Source: Acanthaster planci (Eukaryota; Echinodermata; Asteroidea; Valvatida; Acanthasteridae). From it: a DNA stretch of 14,625 nt. The stretch lies in contig NW_019091403.1 in NCBI RefSeq assembly GCF_001949145.1, positions 1,632,765-1,647,389 of the forward strand, given 5' to 3'. The position numbers were made by a program, and so were the translations under genes. The number at the start of each line of letters is the position of its first letter. The stretch's first letter is position 1. The notes under the pieces are model-generated. The model was given only the letters and a program-made list of their open reading frames with translations, made no database searches and was not told the DNA's origin. Positions 1 to 8,102 of the stretch are shown one piece after another.

Positions 1-599
1 AAAGTGAGAAATGTTACTGATTTAGCGGGGTTCATTACCTTTAGCACCCAGTATTATAAGGTAACAAATTCTACTTTTTCGAAATAACTTATCTAAACAA
101 GTTGTTGATGATGCTCTCTTTCATATCAGAAAGAAAAGAGAACACGGCTTTTGGTTTTTGAGGGCAAATGGCAACGTACATGACCGCCCCGAAGGTAGCT
201 GTGAACGACAAATAAAGGAATGTAGTCTGGTTCCTTTTTGAATGGAGATTTGTTTTGATGAATCCAAAATCTTAAGTCAGGTAACCGGACGAAAAACAAA
301 ATGGCGTGATTCGACTGATGATTGGTTGTCTTTTGCCAAACTCGGGTTAGAAATTTGAAGTTTTCTTGCTTAAATTTTGTCAAAATTTACCTAAACTAGG
401 CCTAGTAGGGTTGAGTAATGGTTCCTTAAGGTCAGAATGTTAGTTAGTTTGAGAAAGTGGACTTTGTTTCCTTATAGGAACAGGGTGCTAATGGGAACCC
501 GACTTTAATACCAACCAGTGAACTAGCCCAGGTGGACTCCCTGACCGTACTTAGTCGTAATGAAATGAAGACAACGTCCAACCTGGGCTACCATTGAAC
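1..599. other. Unassigned sequence, no gene recognised
   Basis: Nothing here matches a family I know. From base 1 a + strand frame is open to the TAA at 85-87, and an AAG|GTAACA donor-like site lies near 60, so the left edge could clip an exon; this is a weak guess. An 85-codon minus-strand frame at 126-383 has no recognisable domain. A perfect 10-bp inverted repeat (TAGCCCAGGT at 524-533, ACCTGGGCTA at 581-590) could form a stem with a 47-base loop just before the duplicated block that begins at 600. Confidence 0.4.
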
Positions 600-913
600 C
601 AACAATTGAAAATGAATGGGAAACGACGCCCAGGACGATAATGAGATTTACGTATGACAAACTTCATTAATGTGGGCTTCAATGTGGGTTATTTTGCCCT
701 TGGCTTTGTTGATTTTACACTGCCTTTTGCTGCGGTAAACGTAAAGTGCACCCTCTATTTTAATTTAAAAATGGCGTACCCCACGAGTGTTAGGCTGGGA
801 TTTTAACAGGGTTCCTTTGGTTTCTGCTTTAGCAGTAGCAGTAATGGAGAGATGAGAAACACTCCTGTGGGACCATTTTCTGGATTGCTGCACATCTGAG
901 ATATCATATTTCT
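600..913. repeat. Tandem duplication, copy 1 (repeat family Y)
   Basis: This is the first of two copies, 314 bp each, that begin with CAACAATTGAAAATG and end with GATATCATATTTCT. The second copy lies 324 bp downstream. Direct comparison shows two substitutions (C755 against T1079, G870 against A1194) and no indel. A 10-bp linker, ATTATATTTT, separates the copies. More diverged relatives occur at about 3186-3480 and 5198-5470 and share short blocks such as TTTGTTGA, GTAAAGTG, GGAGAGA and TTTTCTGGA. All three frames on either strand hold stops, so I see no coding role. It could be a duplicated untranslated exon or an unclassified interspersed repeat. Confidence 0.95.
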
Positions 914-923
914 ATTATATTTT

Positions 924-1237
924 CAACAATTGAAAATGAATGGGAAACGACGCCCAGGACGATAATGAGATTTACGTATGACAAACTTCATTAATGTGGG
1001 CTTCAATGTGGGTTATTTTGCCCTTGGCTTTGTTGATTTTACACTGCCTTTTGCTGCGGTAAACGTAAAGTGCACCCTTTATTTTAATTTAAAAATGGCG
1101 TACCCCACGAGTGTTAGGCTGGGATTTTAACAGGGTTCCTTTGGTTTCTGCTTTAGCAGTAGCAGTAATGGAGAGATGAGAAACACTCCTGTGAGACCAT
1201 TTTCTGGATTGCTGCACATCTGAGATATCATATTTCT
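924..1237. repeat. Tandem duplication, copy 2 (repeat family Y)
   Basis: This is the second, nearly identical copy of the 600-913 block. The sequence continues past the shared end into GAAACTTTACTACCCAACAG and then GTATGC, a good 5' splice-site match (CAG|GTATG, GT at 1258-1259). The diverged relatives downstream also run into donor-like sites at the matching place. Copy 1 lacks this tail and passes into the ATTATATTTT linker, so copy 2 probably keeps the ancestral right flank and copy 1 is the added one. The very low divergence means either a recent event or an assembly artefact. Confidence 0.95.
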
Positions 1238-2491
1238 GAAACTTTACTACCCAACAGGTATGCGGAAACAGTTCGTGTGATAATCTGTTAACAACCTGTT
1301 TAAAACGCCAATGGTAATGGTAGTAATAATAGGCCTAGGTGCCTATGTACAGTTTTGTAAATCTGAAACATGACTTTTGTCCAATAAATTTTTAAACCAA
1401 TGAAAATCTTTGAAAAAGTTCCATACACGGACGCCACTTGACACCATGTGCAGAAACCCTTGCAACTAGTCTGAAAAATTCTAAGTGTTTTCTCAGTAAA
1501 TGACTTGGTATTTTCCCTTCCAAATTGATCTTTTCTGGACATATTTTTGCTTTCTGATGGCTATTAAGTCACCATAGGGAAGAATTAATGGCAGCTGTAT
1601 ATGGAAATTTTTCCAAAATATCCAGCCAGTGGAGCCGAGGTGACTAATTTTATAGTCGATGGGTAGTCTAAACAAACAGGAGAATAGTATGATTTGATGT
1701 AGTAAATTAAGAGGAAACATTAATTACTTTATACCCCACGAGATTTTGTCAGGAACCCAAAGTCTTTGAAAATAACTATCTACTTGTTTTCAGAATTAGG
1801 TACCATTTCAAAATTCTTATCGAGTCGGTGTCAGACAGATCTGTCCAACTCATACATTTAAAATCGGTTGGCTATCAAGTGAAGTGTTCTCAAGTGGCCA
1901 ATTCTAACCGATAAATGCCTCTACACTGGATTACTCCCAAGGCCATTTGGTTTCAGTAGAGCAACACCCCCCTCCATTATTCACTCAACACAAGTCACTG
2001 TTATTATTTATCGGTCGGATGGCCCTGTCCTAAAGTCATCCAATAGGAATTTTGAAATGATGCCTTATATACATGTAAATACATGGCAAAAACTGTCATT
2101 TCCACATTTATTTCAGTGAAGCTGGTAAAAAATTGGGTAGAAAGTGGGCCTGTTTGAGTCAGTTTTGGTTGGAGATTTGCACTGATTGCCTGATGAAAAT
2201 CTTTAAATTGGAAGTTGTGCTAATCATTTCTGAATACATGTTGCTTAGTTTCAAAATTCTGCTGCGCCGAACTGATTTTGTTTGGGGTATTACAGTAAAA
2301 TCTTTCTGTACTGAAAATACAAAGGGGAGAGGTCTACTTTACAGCAAAACTGTCCTCTTTGTTTTTTCATCTATTTATGTGCAGTCTTTATGTTTGTCAG
2401 TCTATCATTCATCTGTCTGTTGTTCCGTTGTCTCTCCCCCCTTTCTCTCAGTCATTCTCTTTCAAATACGAAGGTTATTGGGCCAGTACTT
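1238..2491. other. Unassigned sequence, no gene recognised
   Basis: After the donor-like site at 1258 I see no recognisable gene. Two minus-strand frames (1300-1542 and 1493-1720) and a 136-codon + frame (2133-2543) show no family features. The string TACCCCACGAG at 1732-1742 also occurs inside the 600-1237 repeats and is followed by loosely similar bases, so it may be a short decayed piece of that family. At 2092-2116 the bases ACTGTC, CATTTATTTCAG resemble the acceptor-like region repeated at 2588-2611 and 4484-4510, a possible third, weaker relative. Confidence 0.4.
2342..2451 (+). other. Pyrimidine-rich tract ending in a strong acceptor-like CAG
   Basis: The + strand here is dominated by C and T and ends with a run of C then CTTTCTCTCAG at 2441-2451, which fits a metazoan polypyrimidine tract and 3' splice site. 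I cannot tie it to a recognisable exon. The open frame that runs through it owes much of its length to this low-complexity composition. It could equally be simple-sequence drift upstream of the repeated segment that begins near 2496. Confidence 0.35.
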
Positions 2492-2495
2492 ACGA

Positions 2496-2820
2496 ATTCT
2501 CAGTCAGCTTTCTCCATCTCTCCGATCCTTCACAGACCTCTGAGAACTGGCAAACAAGCTCCTCTACTCATTTGCATGTTTTTTAATGACTGTTATGTGC
2601 ATTTATTTCAGCCAGAGCACAAGCCGCTGATGAGTTGTTACTTACAGGACGATCAGTTTCTTGGCATTTCTTGATGATGGCCGCTGTTGTTGAGGTGATT
2701 GTACTGTGATCTCTTGCTGTAGCCTTCTTGGTAACATGTGAGTGATTCTTTGTTATTGGGATGATCCCAAAGGTATGATACACTGATTGAGTCTTCTGTG
2801 AACTCATTCCCTCATGTCCT
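2496..2820 (+). repeat. Segmental duplication copy A, left half (block X)
   Basis: This block aligns with about 4383-4647. Shared strings include GCATGTTTTT near 2575, ATTTCAGCCAGAGCACAAG at the acceptor-like site, TTTCTTGATGATGG, GTTGAGGTGATTG, TGATCTCTTGCT and CTGTGAACTCATT. The acceptor-like ATTTATTTCAG ends at 2611. In the frame starting at 2612 a 20-codon segment reads PEHKPLMSCYLQDDQFLGIS and then TGA (2672-2674). Copy B has a related 20-codon segment ending at the same TGA. Copy A carries about 76 extra bases near 2725-2800. It may be a coding or untranslated exon start; no protein family is recognised. Confidence 0.75.
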
Positions 2821-2851
2821 GTAGACCTAGCACATTAACGCCTAGGACATG
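2813..2851. repeat. Small inverted repeat (hairpin candidate)
   Basis: CATGTCCT at 2813-2820 is the perfect reverse complement of AGGACATG at 2844-2851, with CCTAG and CTAGG also facing each other inside. The arms are short, so this may be chance. It lies at the right end of block X in copy A, where similarity to copy B stops. Confidence 0.4.
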
Positions 2852-3075
2852 CAAGCAGCTCCATCGCTACCAACAGAATGAATACTCCCAACCTACACAG
2901 CTCTTTCCAACCAATTAGGTAGTGCTTATACTCAAGACATATCATTTGGAGATGGCAGTGGAAGAGATTGTTTGGCTGAAAAAAACAGGTGGGATTTTAA
3001 ATATAGCTCAAGATCAACACTCCTTGTTTTGTGAGCTTGCAACTGTCAATGGTTGAAAATGGATCTTAAGAAATG

Positions 3076-3505
3076 CAAAAAGTAGAGGGATTCAATTTGT
3101 TAGATCGCTGCTTACAGGCTTGAGGAAAAGGACTTTTTGTGAAGTGTATATAGGGTGTTTTGCAGAATAAAATATGCTTAGCCAAGCAACAATCCAAAAG
3201 ACATGCAAAAATGACAACTAAGATGATGAGATTTTTATATGAGAAACTCCAGTGATGTGTGCTTGACCTTTGTTGATTTGATGCTCCTTTCAATGATTCT
3301 TCAATTGTTGTAAAGTGCAACCTATATATTTTGAAATTGTGGCCTCCATGTTCGTGTATTAATACAGATTGGAATTCAAACACGGTTTGTTTAGTTTCCC
3401 TAGTTTCAGTAGCTTGATGGAGAGACAAGAGCAAGCTAGTCCCTGGAGGCTGTTCTCTGGAGTGTAACAAATCAGAGATATCACTGGTGACACTACGTCA
3501 CAGGT
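3076..3505 (+). repeat. Segmental duplication copy A, right half (block Y)
   Basis: This block aligns with about 5113-5498 across AGTAGAGGG, CTTNNAGGCTTGAG and GACTTTT, then through the part also shared with 600-1237 (GATTTNNATATGA, CTTTGTTGATTTGA, GTAAAGTGCAAC, GATGGAGAGACAAGAG, TCTCTGGA, AGAGATATCA). It ends at CACAG|GTATGG with GT at 3504-3505, the same position at which its relatives reach GT. A 134-codon minus-strand frame (3066-3470) spans it, but the matching strand of the other copies is full of stops, so that frame is probably accidental. With block X it may form one exon-sized unit of about 890 bp. Confidence 0.7.
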
Positions 3506-3509
3506 ATGG

Positions 3510-4382
3510 ATTGGAAGCATTCTACATCAGTGATATTAGTCCATGGTATAGACCTTTTTTCTGTGATGTCACGATCGTGCTGGACCTCTATGTGGTGTAA
3601 TGGTAATGAGTGCATGGTGTTGTAATGGTAATCTGCCTACTCAAGATAATAGTCAAGCATGCAGCGTTCGCACGTGTGCTGGCACGTGCCCTTAGGAATG
3701 TATGCGGTCACTTTGACCAAGGCGGTCCACACTTAGTGTTGTTTACAGTTAGCACAATCCAGTCACGTGGGTGAAAAAAGCCTACTGGTAATAATGAAAT
3801 GCCAAGTTGTTTTGTAGATCTTGACCTTGCGCTTTGTCTTATAAGCTTTTCATCTAATGAGAATCTCCGGCCTTTGGGGTTGGGTTGAATTTGACTACAA
3901 AAAATGGATGGAATTATTTGATGTAGTCGTGCAGTTTGCAGCAAAGTGGACAGAAACAAGACAGGACAATTTGCTCTTAAATTTGCATGCTGCTACCCCA
4001 AGAATGCAGTCTCGATCTCGATCTTTACAAAACCCGCTCAGTAATTCCGATGTACAGTACGTTGCTTGGTAATTCTGCGCATGCTGTGTCAGATCTTATA
4101 CCATACAATTGGACAATGTTTCAAAAGTTGAGTTAATGCGATTAGGATGCGATGTACAAACTGCCAGATTGAGGCTCTCCATGCCTATGGTGGCAGCATG
4201 AAGAGTGAATAACAGTTTCTTTTATGATGTCCTTGACACAGTGTTTACCATACACACCAAGGATTCAACATTGGTTGGAAGGTATGATGTAAGCTTTCTT
4301 GCCCATAATTCTTTGATGTCAATTTCAGTCACATCTATCTGGAACCCCATGCCTGGAAGGAGGTCATTGAGGAAGCTCTTAA
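3510..4382. other. Unassigned spacer between duplication copies
   Basis: This spacer separates copy A from copy B of the segmental duplication and has no recognised gene. It holds a short direct repeat (GGTGTAATGGTAAT at about 3594-3606, echoed as TGTTGTAATGGTAAT near 3617-3632), the CACGTG cluster, and a doubled TCGATC at 4011-4022. A 71-codon + frame (3857-4072) and an 83-codon minus frame (3708-3959) overlap each other and neither has a recognisable domain. A short minus-strand frame with protein-like composition is listed separately. Confidence 0.4.
3671..3769. promoter_or_regulatory. Cluster of three CACGTG E-box motifs
   Basis: The palindrome CACGTG occurs at 3671-3676, 3683-3688 and 3764-3769. 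The first two sit 12 bp apart inside GCACGTGTGCTGGCACGTGC, on the same face of the helix to within about a turn. CACGTG is the classic site for bHLH factors of the USF/MYC type. No TATA box, transcript start or gene can be assigned here, so a regulatory role is only inferred. Confidence 0.3.
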
Positions 4383-4404
4383 AACTTAGTTCTCTCCACC
4401 TTTC
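4222..4404 (-). other. Short open frame with protein-like composition, possible gene relic
   Basis: On the minus strand a frame is open from 4404 to the TAA at 4222-4224, about 60 codons, with an internal ATG at 4350. From that ATG it reads MGFQIDVTEIDIKELWARKL and continues through YLPTNVESLV. The composition is balanced and resembles a soluble protein, unlike the low-complexity frames elsewhere in the window. I recognise no family. The + strand is also open over the same bases, which weakens the case. It could be an exon fragment, a decayed gene piece or chance. Confidence 0.2.
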
Positions 4405-4647
4405 TCATTCTCCACTAGCCCTCTGTGAATTAGTTAATCCAGGCTAATGCAGTCATGTTGTATTATTGTCATTGCATGTTTTTGATGACTGTTTTTTGTG
4501 TCCATTTCAGCCAGAGCACAAGCTGCTGGTGAGCCGCTGGTCATGGTACATCCAGTTTCTTGATATTTCTTGATGATGGAGTAATCTGTTCCTGTGCTTG
4601 ATGTTGAGGTGATTGGTACTTTGATCTCTTGCTCCTGTGAACTCATT
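4383..4647 (+). repeat. Segmental duplication copy B, left half (block X)
   Basis: This is the paralogue of 2496-2820. The acceptor-like TCCATTTCAG ends at 4510, and the frame from 4511 reads PEHKLLVSRWSWYIQFLDIS then TGA (4571-4573). That is the same 20-codon length as copy A with no indel, and 12 of 20 residues agree. Similarity resumes through TTGATGATGG, TTGAGGTGATTG and CTGTGAACTCATT. A 70-codon minus-strand frame (4434-4646) starts with MSSQ, as does one in copy A, but a one-base indel between the copies breaks the shared frame, so an antisense gene is not favoured. Confidence 0.75.
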
Positions 4648-4685
4648 TCATACTTTGTTTTTTTTAAATACCGTATATATGGACC

Positions 4686-4803
4686 ATGAACATAATGACG
4701 TCAAGCTATTATTTTGTACTTTGACTATTATTGCTTCCCATCTCACTGCCTTAGGAAATGCTGCTACATGCACATGTAAACTAAGCATGACGTCATTATG
4801 TTA
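4686..4803. repeat. Foldback element with TGACGTCA in both arms
   Basis: AACATAATGACGTCAAGCT (about 4688-4706) faces TGACGTCATTATG at 4788-4800 and its flanks. The arms match over 13 bp perfectly and about 19 bp with one mismatch, enclosing roughly 80 bp. Each arm holds the palindrome TGACGTCA (4696-4703 and 4788-4795), the full cAMP-response-element site for CREB/ATF factors. Copy A of the segmental duplication has no such sequence, and removing it brings the X-to-Y spacing of the two copies closer together. That fits a small insertion, but I see no clear target duplication. Confidence 0.5.
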
Positions 4804-5112
4804 CAGGTCTCTTCACTTTCCCCAAAGTTGACAGGAACGGAGGTCCTCCTTGAAGGATAAATTTGCACCTAAACCTGGGTGATGACATACATGTCTATGG
4901 GGAGTCATAATTTAAGACCACTGATAAATTTGGGAATGGTTTCTACATAACATGTGATCCCTGCATAGCAATTGGGGATGACAGGTAAAACATGAATTAT
5001 CAGAGAGTGTTGGCCCGACCCCCCTTGGTGTATGCGAAATCCTATTGAAATTGAAGGATTTTGGACTGTCTTAATTTTCTACTCAGTTTCTGGGGCTGTT
5101 AAAAGAGCCCAA
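4804..5112 (+). other. Linker inside duplication copy B, no gene recognised
   Basis: This stretch joins blocks X and Y in copy B and is only weakly similar to 2852-3075 in copy A (for example GGGGATGACAGG against GGAGATGGCAGTGG). It contains short frames, one reading FKTTDKFGNGFYITCDPC from about 4911, with a stop just upstream and a GGTAAAA at its right end. A 66-codon + frame (5032-5232) crosses into block Y. None matches a family I know. Confidence 0.3.
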
Positions 5113-5498
5113 GAAAGTAGAGGGGTTGTCAGTTGTAAAATGGCTGCTTCTAGGCTTGAGAAATATGACTTTTCAGGAGTTGTGTTTGCTGACCAACCGA
5201 CAATTGAAGAGAGTAGAAACAAAGGCCAATAAGAAAATTTGAGTTTTATATAAAGACATCCCAGCCATGTCTACTTGTATGTTATTCGGCCCTGATCTTT
5301 GTTGACTTGACTCTGTTTTCAATGTTGCCTAAAGTGTTATGGTGGCTCCTCAGTGAGTAGTCATTCAGGCTGTGATAGAAAAATAGTTTTTTGATTTTGT
5401 TAGTTGTAGCATTGATGAAGAGACAAGATCATACCCCTGGGAGACAGTTTTCTGGATTTTAACACATCACTGGCAACTGACAACACAACTCACTCGGT
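5113..5498 (+). repeat. Segmental duplication copy B, right half (block Y)
   Basis: This is the paralogue of 3076-3505 and, over about 5198-5470, of the 600-1237 repeats. The key shared strings are CCGACAATTGAAG, CTTTGTTGACTTGACT, GATGAAGAGACAAGAT, CCCTGGGAGACAGTTTTCTGGA and CATCACTGG. It ends at CACTCG|GTAAGC with GT at 5497-5498, a donor-like site at the position where the other members also have GT. The 66-codon frame entering from the left stops at 5230-5232. I read it as an old copy of the repeat rather than as coding sequence. Confidence 0.7.
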
Positions 5499-7652
5499 AA
5501 GCACTTTATATCATGTTCTGATTTTAGCCTTACACTGAAAGTCATGTTCCAGATTTGAAACAATAGCTGTACATAATTTTGTATACATGTACAGTTGTTA
5601 CGGTAAAATCTGGAGCATGGCTTATCAGGCTTCACTCTTGAGGACGACGAGAGCATGCTGGTTGAAACGTCAAGCACATACTCTACGGTTCTTGTCAGAA
5701 CCATACCTCTTCCAAGAGAGATCTATTCACATGATGTAACCACAAGCCCTGTTTTTGTCACCACCATGTAAAGCTTCAAGTCTTATCTAATGAACGTGAA
5801 TATTTAGGGCAGTTATGCTTCCTACTTTGTATTTTGCATTTGTAAGTTGCTCTTGTAATTAGATGGTTTTGCAACAAAGTTGGCTCTATATAAGACCTAA
5901 TCCTAGTTAAAATCAACTGATCTTGTTTTCATTTTGTTGTACATGTCCACTGAAGAATGTTTCATTCTGATATTCCCACATTTAAGAGAACTATACACAA
6001 ATGAAGGAGAAAGCTTGTGTCAGTCATTACGTTTGCTAGTATAGGGTCGTCATGAGAGTCAGTATTGATTCAGCATTGTTACCAACTTTATTCGCAATAA
6101 CGACCAAGAAGGTTGCGATAGAATTGTAAGCTAACTGTTGACTGAATTGGAGAATTGAAAAGCAGGCTAATACTGCATACTGGATACTGGATCTGGATAC
6201 TGAATCCTGAGGAGCTGTACAATGATGATGCAGGACTTATATACGGTCAGAAACAGGATGTAGTTGAAGTCACATAACTTAATAAGGGAAAGTCTTAGTC
6301 ACATGTCTTCGCTGGATTCTTAGAACAATGATTGTGAATGAATAATTTCACCTTAAAACAAAGTCCTTGGTGGATGATAGTACAAGCTTAAATGAAGCAT
6401 GCTGAAGTGTGCCACAGCCTCTGGGCTAACAAAGTCAAATAGGCCGAAACAATATACACTGTACAAGACACTATGTAGGTGTACTCTTACAAGGAAAACG
6501 CAGTGAGTAATGTGTCTAAGAAATGGCAAACAGGATAAATACAGGATATTAAAAAGTTATCAAAGTTAAAAATGAAGATTATGAAAGCTAAATTCACTAA
6601 AAGAAATAAATGCAAATAATTCAAGTAATTGTGCAGAAAACGCTACACTAGTAATCTTGTCCCTCTTGTACTTGTTAGTCAATCTGTTTCAGTAGTTAGT
6701 TTGGTCTGTATATATGAGGATAGTCTTCAAATGGTCAAAACTTGTACCTTGTTTAATCGTAATGGGTACCATCCTTCGATTATTCTTATTATTTATTTGA
6801 CCATCACAAGAACAAAGCAAAATTGAACAAAAAGTATATAAAAAACAACAAAAGCACAAATACAAGTAAATATAAGCAGTAGCAGGGACCAGGGACGAAA
6901 ATCTGAATACATTACAAGACATAAAACAGTTATGTGGGTCAGGGACTGCAAAAGTAAAATAAACTACTATTACCCGTGCTTATGCTGCCCCGTTTATAAT
7001 GTTAACAAGACAAATTATACATAATAACAAAGAAAACAACGGTCCCCACACAGGTGATAAAAATGACAGCCAAAAAAAAGAAAAAAAAGCTGCAGAGAAT
7101 GTTTCATTTCCTTATTTCCAAACGTAAGAAAATTATCCCGCAAAATGAAGGCCATGCTATAAAAAGAATTTTTCTTACTCGTTCTTTTTAATCATGTGAA
7201 TTTACTCATTTAAACAACTATCCAGTTTTAATCAAGTCCTCTAAGCCCTCCTTTTGAGGTTATTTTATTGGCTTGTCGGTAATTTTGTCTTTTTGTCATT
7301 TATTATTCATGTGATGCCTTTAATCTTAAATCATGTCATCCTAATTAAGCATTTGTCTATGATTTTTTACGCCTGTACTCAGTACCACAAGCACAGCCAA
7401 GATTTGGACTCTAGCACTGTGCCTATCTGTTCTACTTGCTAGTCTTCTGCTGATGGTTGAACAGTGATATGCTCCATGCTGTGACATGTTCAACCTCTCA
7501 CATCATTTTCTTATTTTGTCTGTCCTGGAATAGCATGAGCAAATTCGGGGTGCAATTTCTGTTGTATAAGTGCATTGAGCCTTTTAAGGGCAATAAAAGT
7601 AACACCAGCATGATTTGATTTCCTCAACATAACAGAACTGGTAATTTGCAAC
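5499..7652. other. Unassigned sequence, A-rich toward the right
   Basis: No gene is recognised. Visible details are a perfect 7-bp inverted repeat (CTGTACA at 5567-5573, TGTACAG at 5588-5594), a short run of GGATACTG-like repeats near 6166-6211, and an A-rich tract at 7072-7089 (two runs of eight A around one G). On the minus strand, 6776-6810 reads as a TGATGGTCAAATAAATAATAA-like tail, which resembles the 3' end of some non-LTR retrotransposons; this is weak. Short frames at 6629-6922 and 7254-7442 come from AT-rich composition. Confidence 0.4.
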
Positions 7653-8102
7653 TGTTGCAGTGACCGTTTGTCTTGTGGTGGCAACAAAAGGTTTTGTTGA
7701 AAGGTTCCTATTTTGCATGGTTTTTCTGTACCATCTGGTGTACCTCAAGGAAGTGTCTATTGTCCAATCCACTTCAATTTATGTATGTCAACGACCTTCC
7801 TTATCATATCGTGTCAGCTAGCACTTTATTTGGTAACAATGCTCTTGCATATATAGGCCAATATTATGTCAGTCTGATGACCTTCATCAACAAGATGTTC
7901 ATGGCTTCCATAGATGTTGTCATGCTAATATGCATCTCAATAAATTACGAAGGAAACCAAAGTTATACGTATAGTATGGTTTAAGAAAATAGTGGATCCA
8001 AAGTATACTTTGGTTAACATGCAGTTTTGAAGTTGAGAATGAGTGCAAATATCTTCGTGTAATAATTTCAACTACTAAATTTCTTGGGAAAATCATGTTA
8101 TG
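7653..8102 (+). pseudogene. Decayed non-LTR retrotransposon reverse transcriptase
   Basis: Conserved reverse-transcriptase blocks appear in the right order but in shifting frames. CSDRLSCGGN at about 7656 recalls the YLSDR region. HGFSVPSGVPQGSV, from 7716, matches the family motif SGVPQGSVLGP. YVNDLPYHIVSASTLFGNNALAY, from 7784, matches the block that normally ends in the catalytic FADD; here it is FGNN at 7829-7840, so both aspartates are lost. ANMHLNKLRRKPKLYV, from 7927, recalls ANKLSLNVKKTK. ECKYLRVIIS, from 8041, and SWENHV, from 8082, recall KYLGV and LSW.NHV. Frames run 0, 2, 1, 0 with in-frame stops, so the copy is dead. The motifs suggest a Jockey/CR1/L2-like clade. No endonuclease domain is visible. 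Confidence 0.85.

Noticed and set aside
126-383. 85-codon minus-strand frame
   Set aside because: It has no family features, no copies in the window, and a length common by chance in AT-rich DNA.
2133-2543. Longest open frame in the window, 136 codons on the + strand
   Set aside because: It runs through a pyrimidine-rich low-complexity tract, has no recognisable domain, overlaps two other open frames on the same strand and is not shared with duplication copy B.
3066-3470. 134-codon minus-strand frame
   Set aside because: It lies across block Y, and the same strand of the three homologous copies is interrupted by stops, so openness is not conserved.
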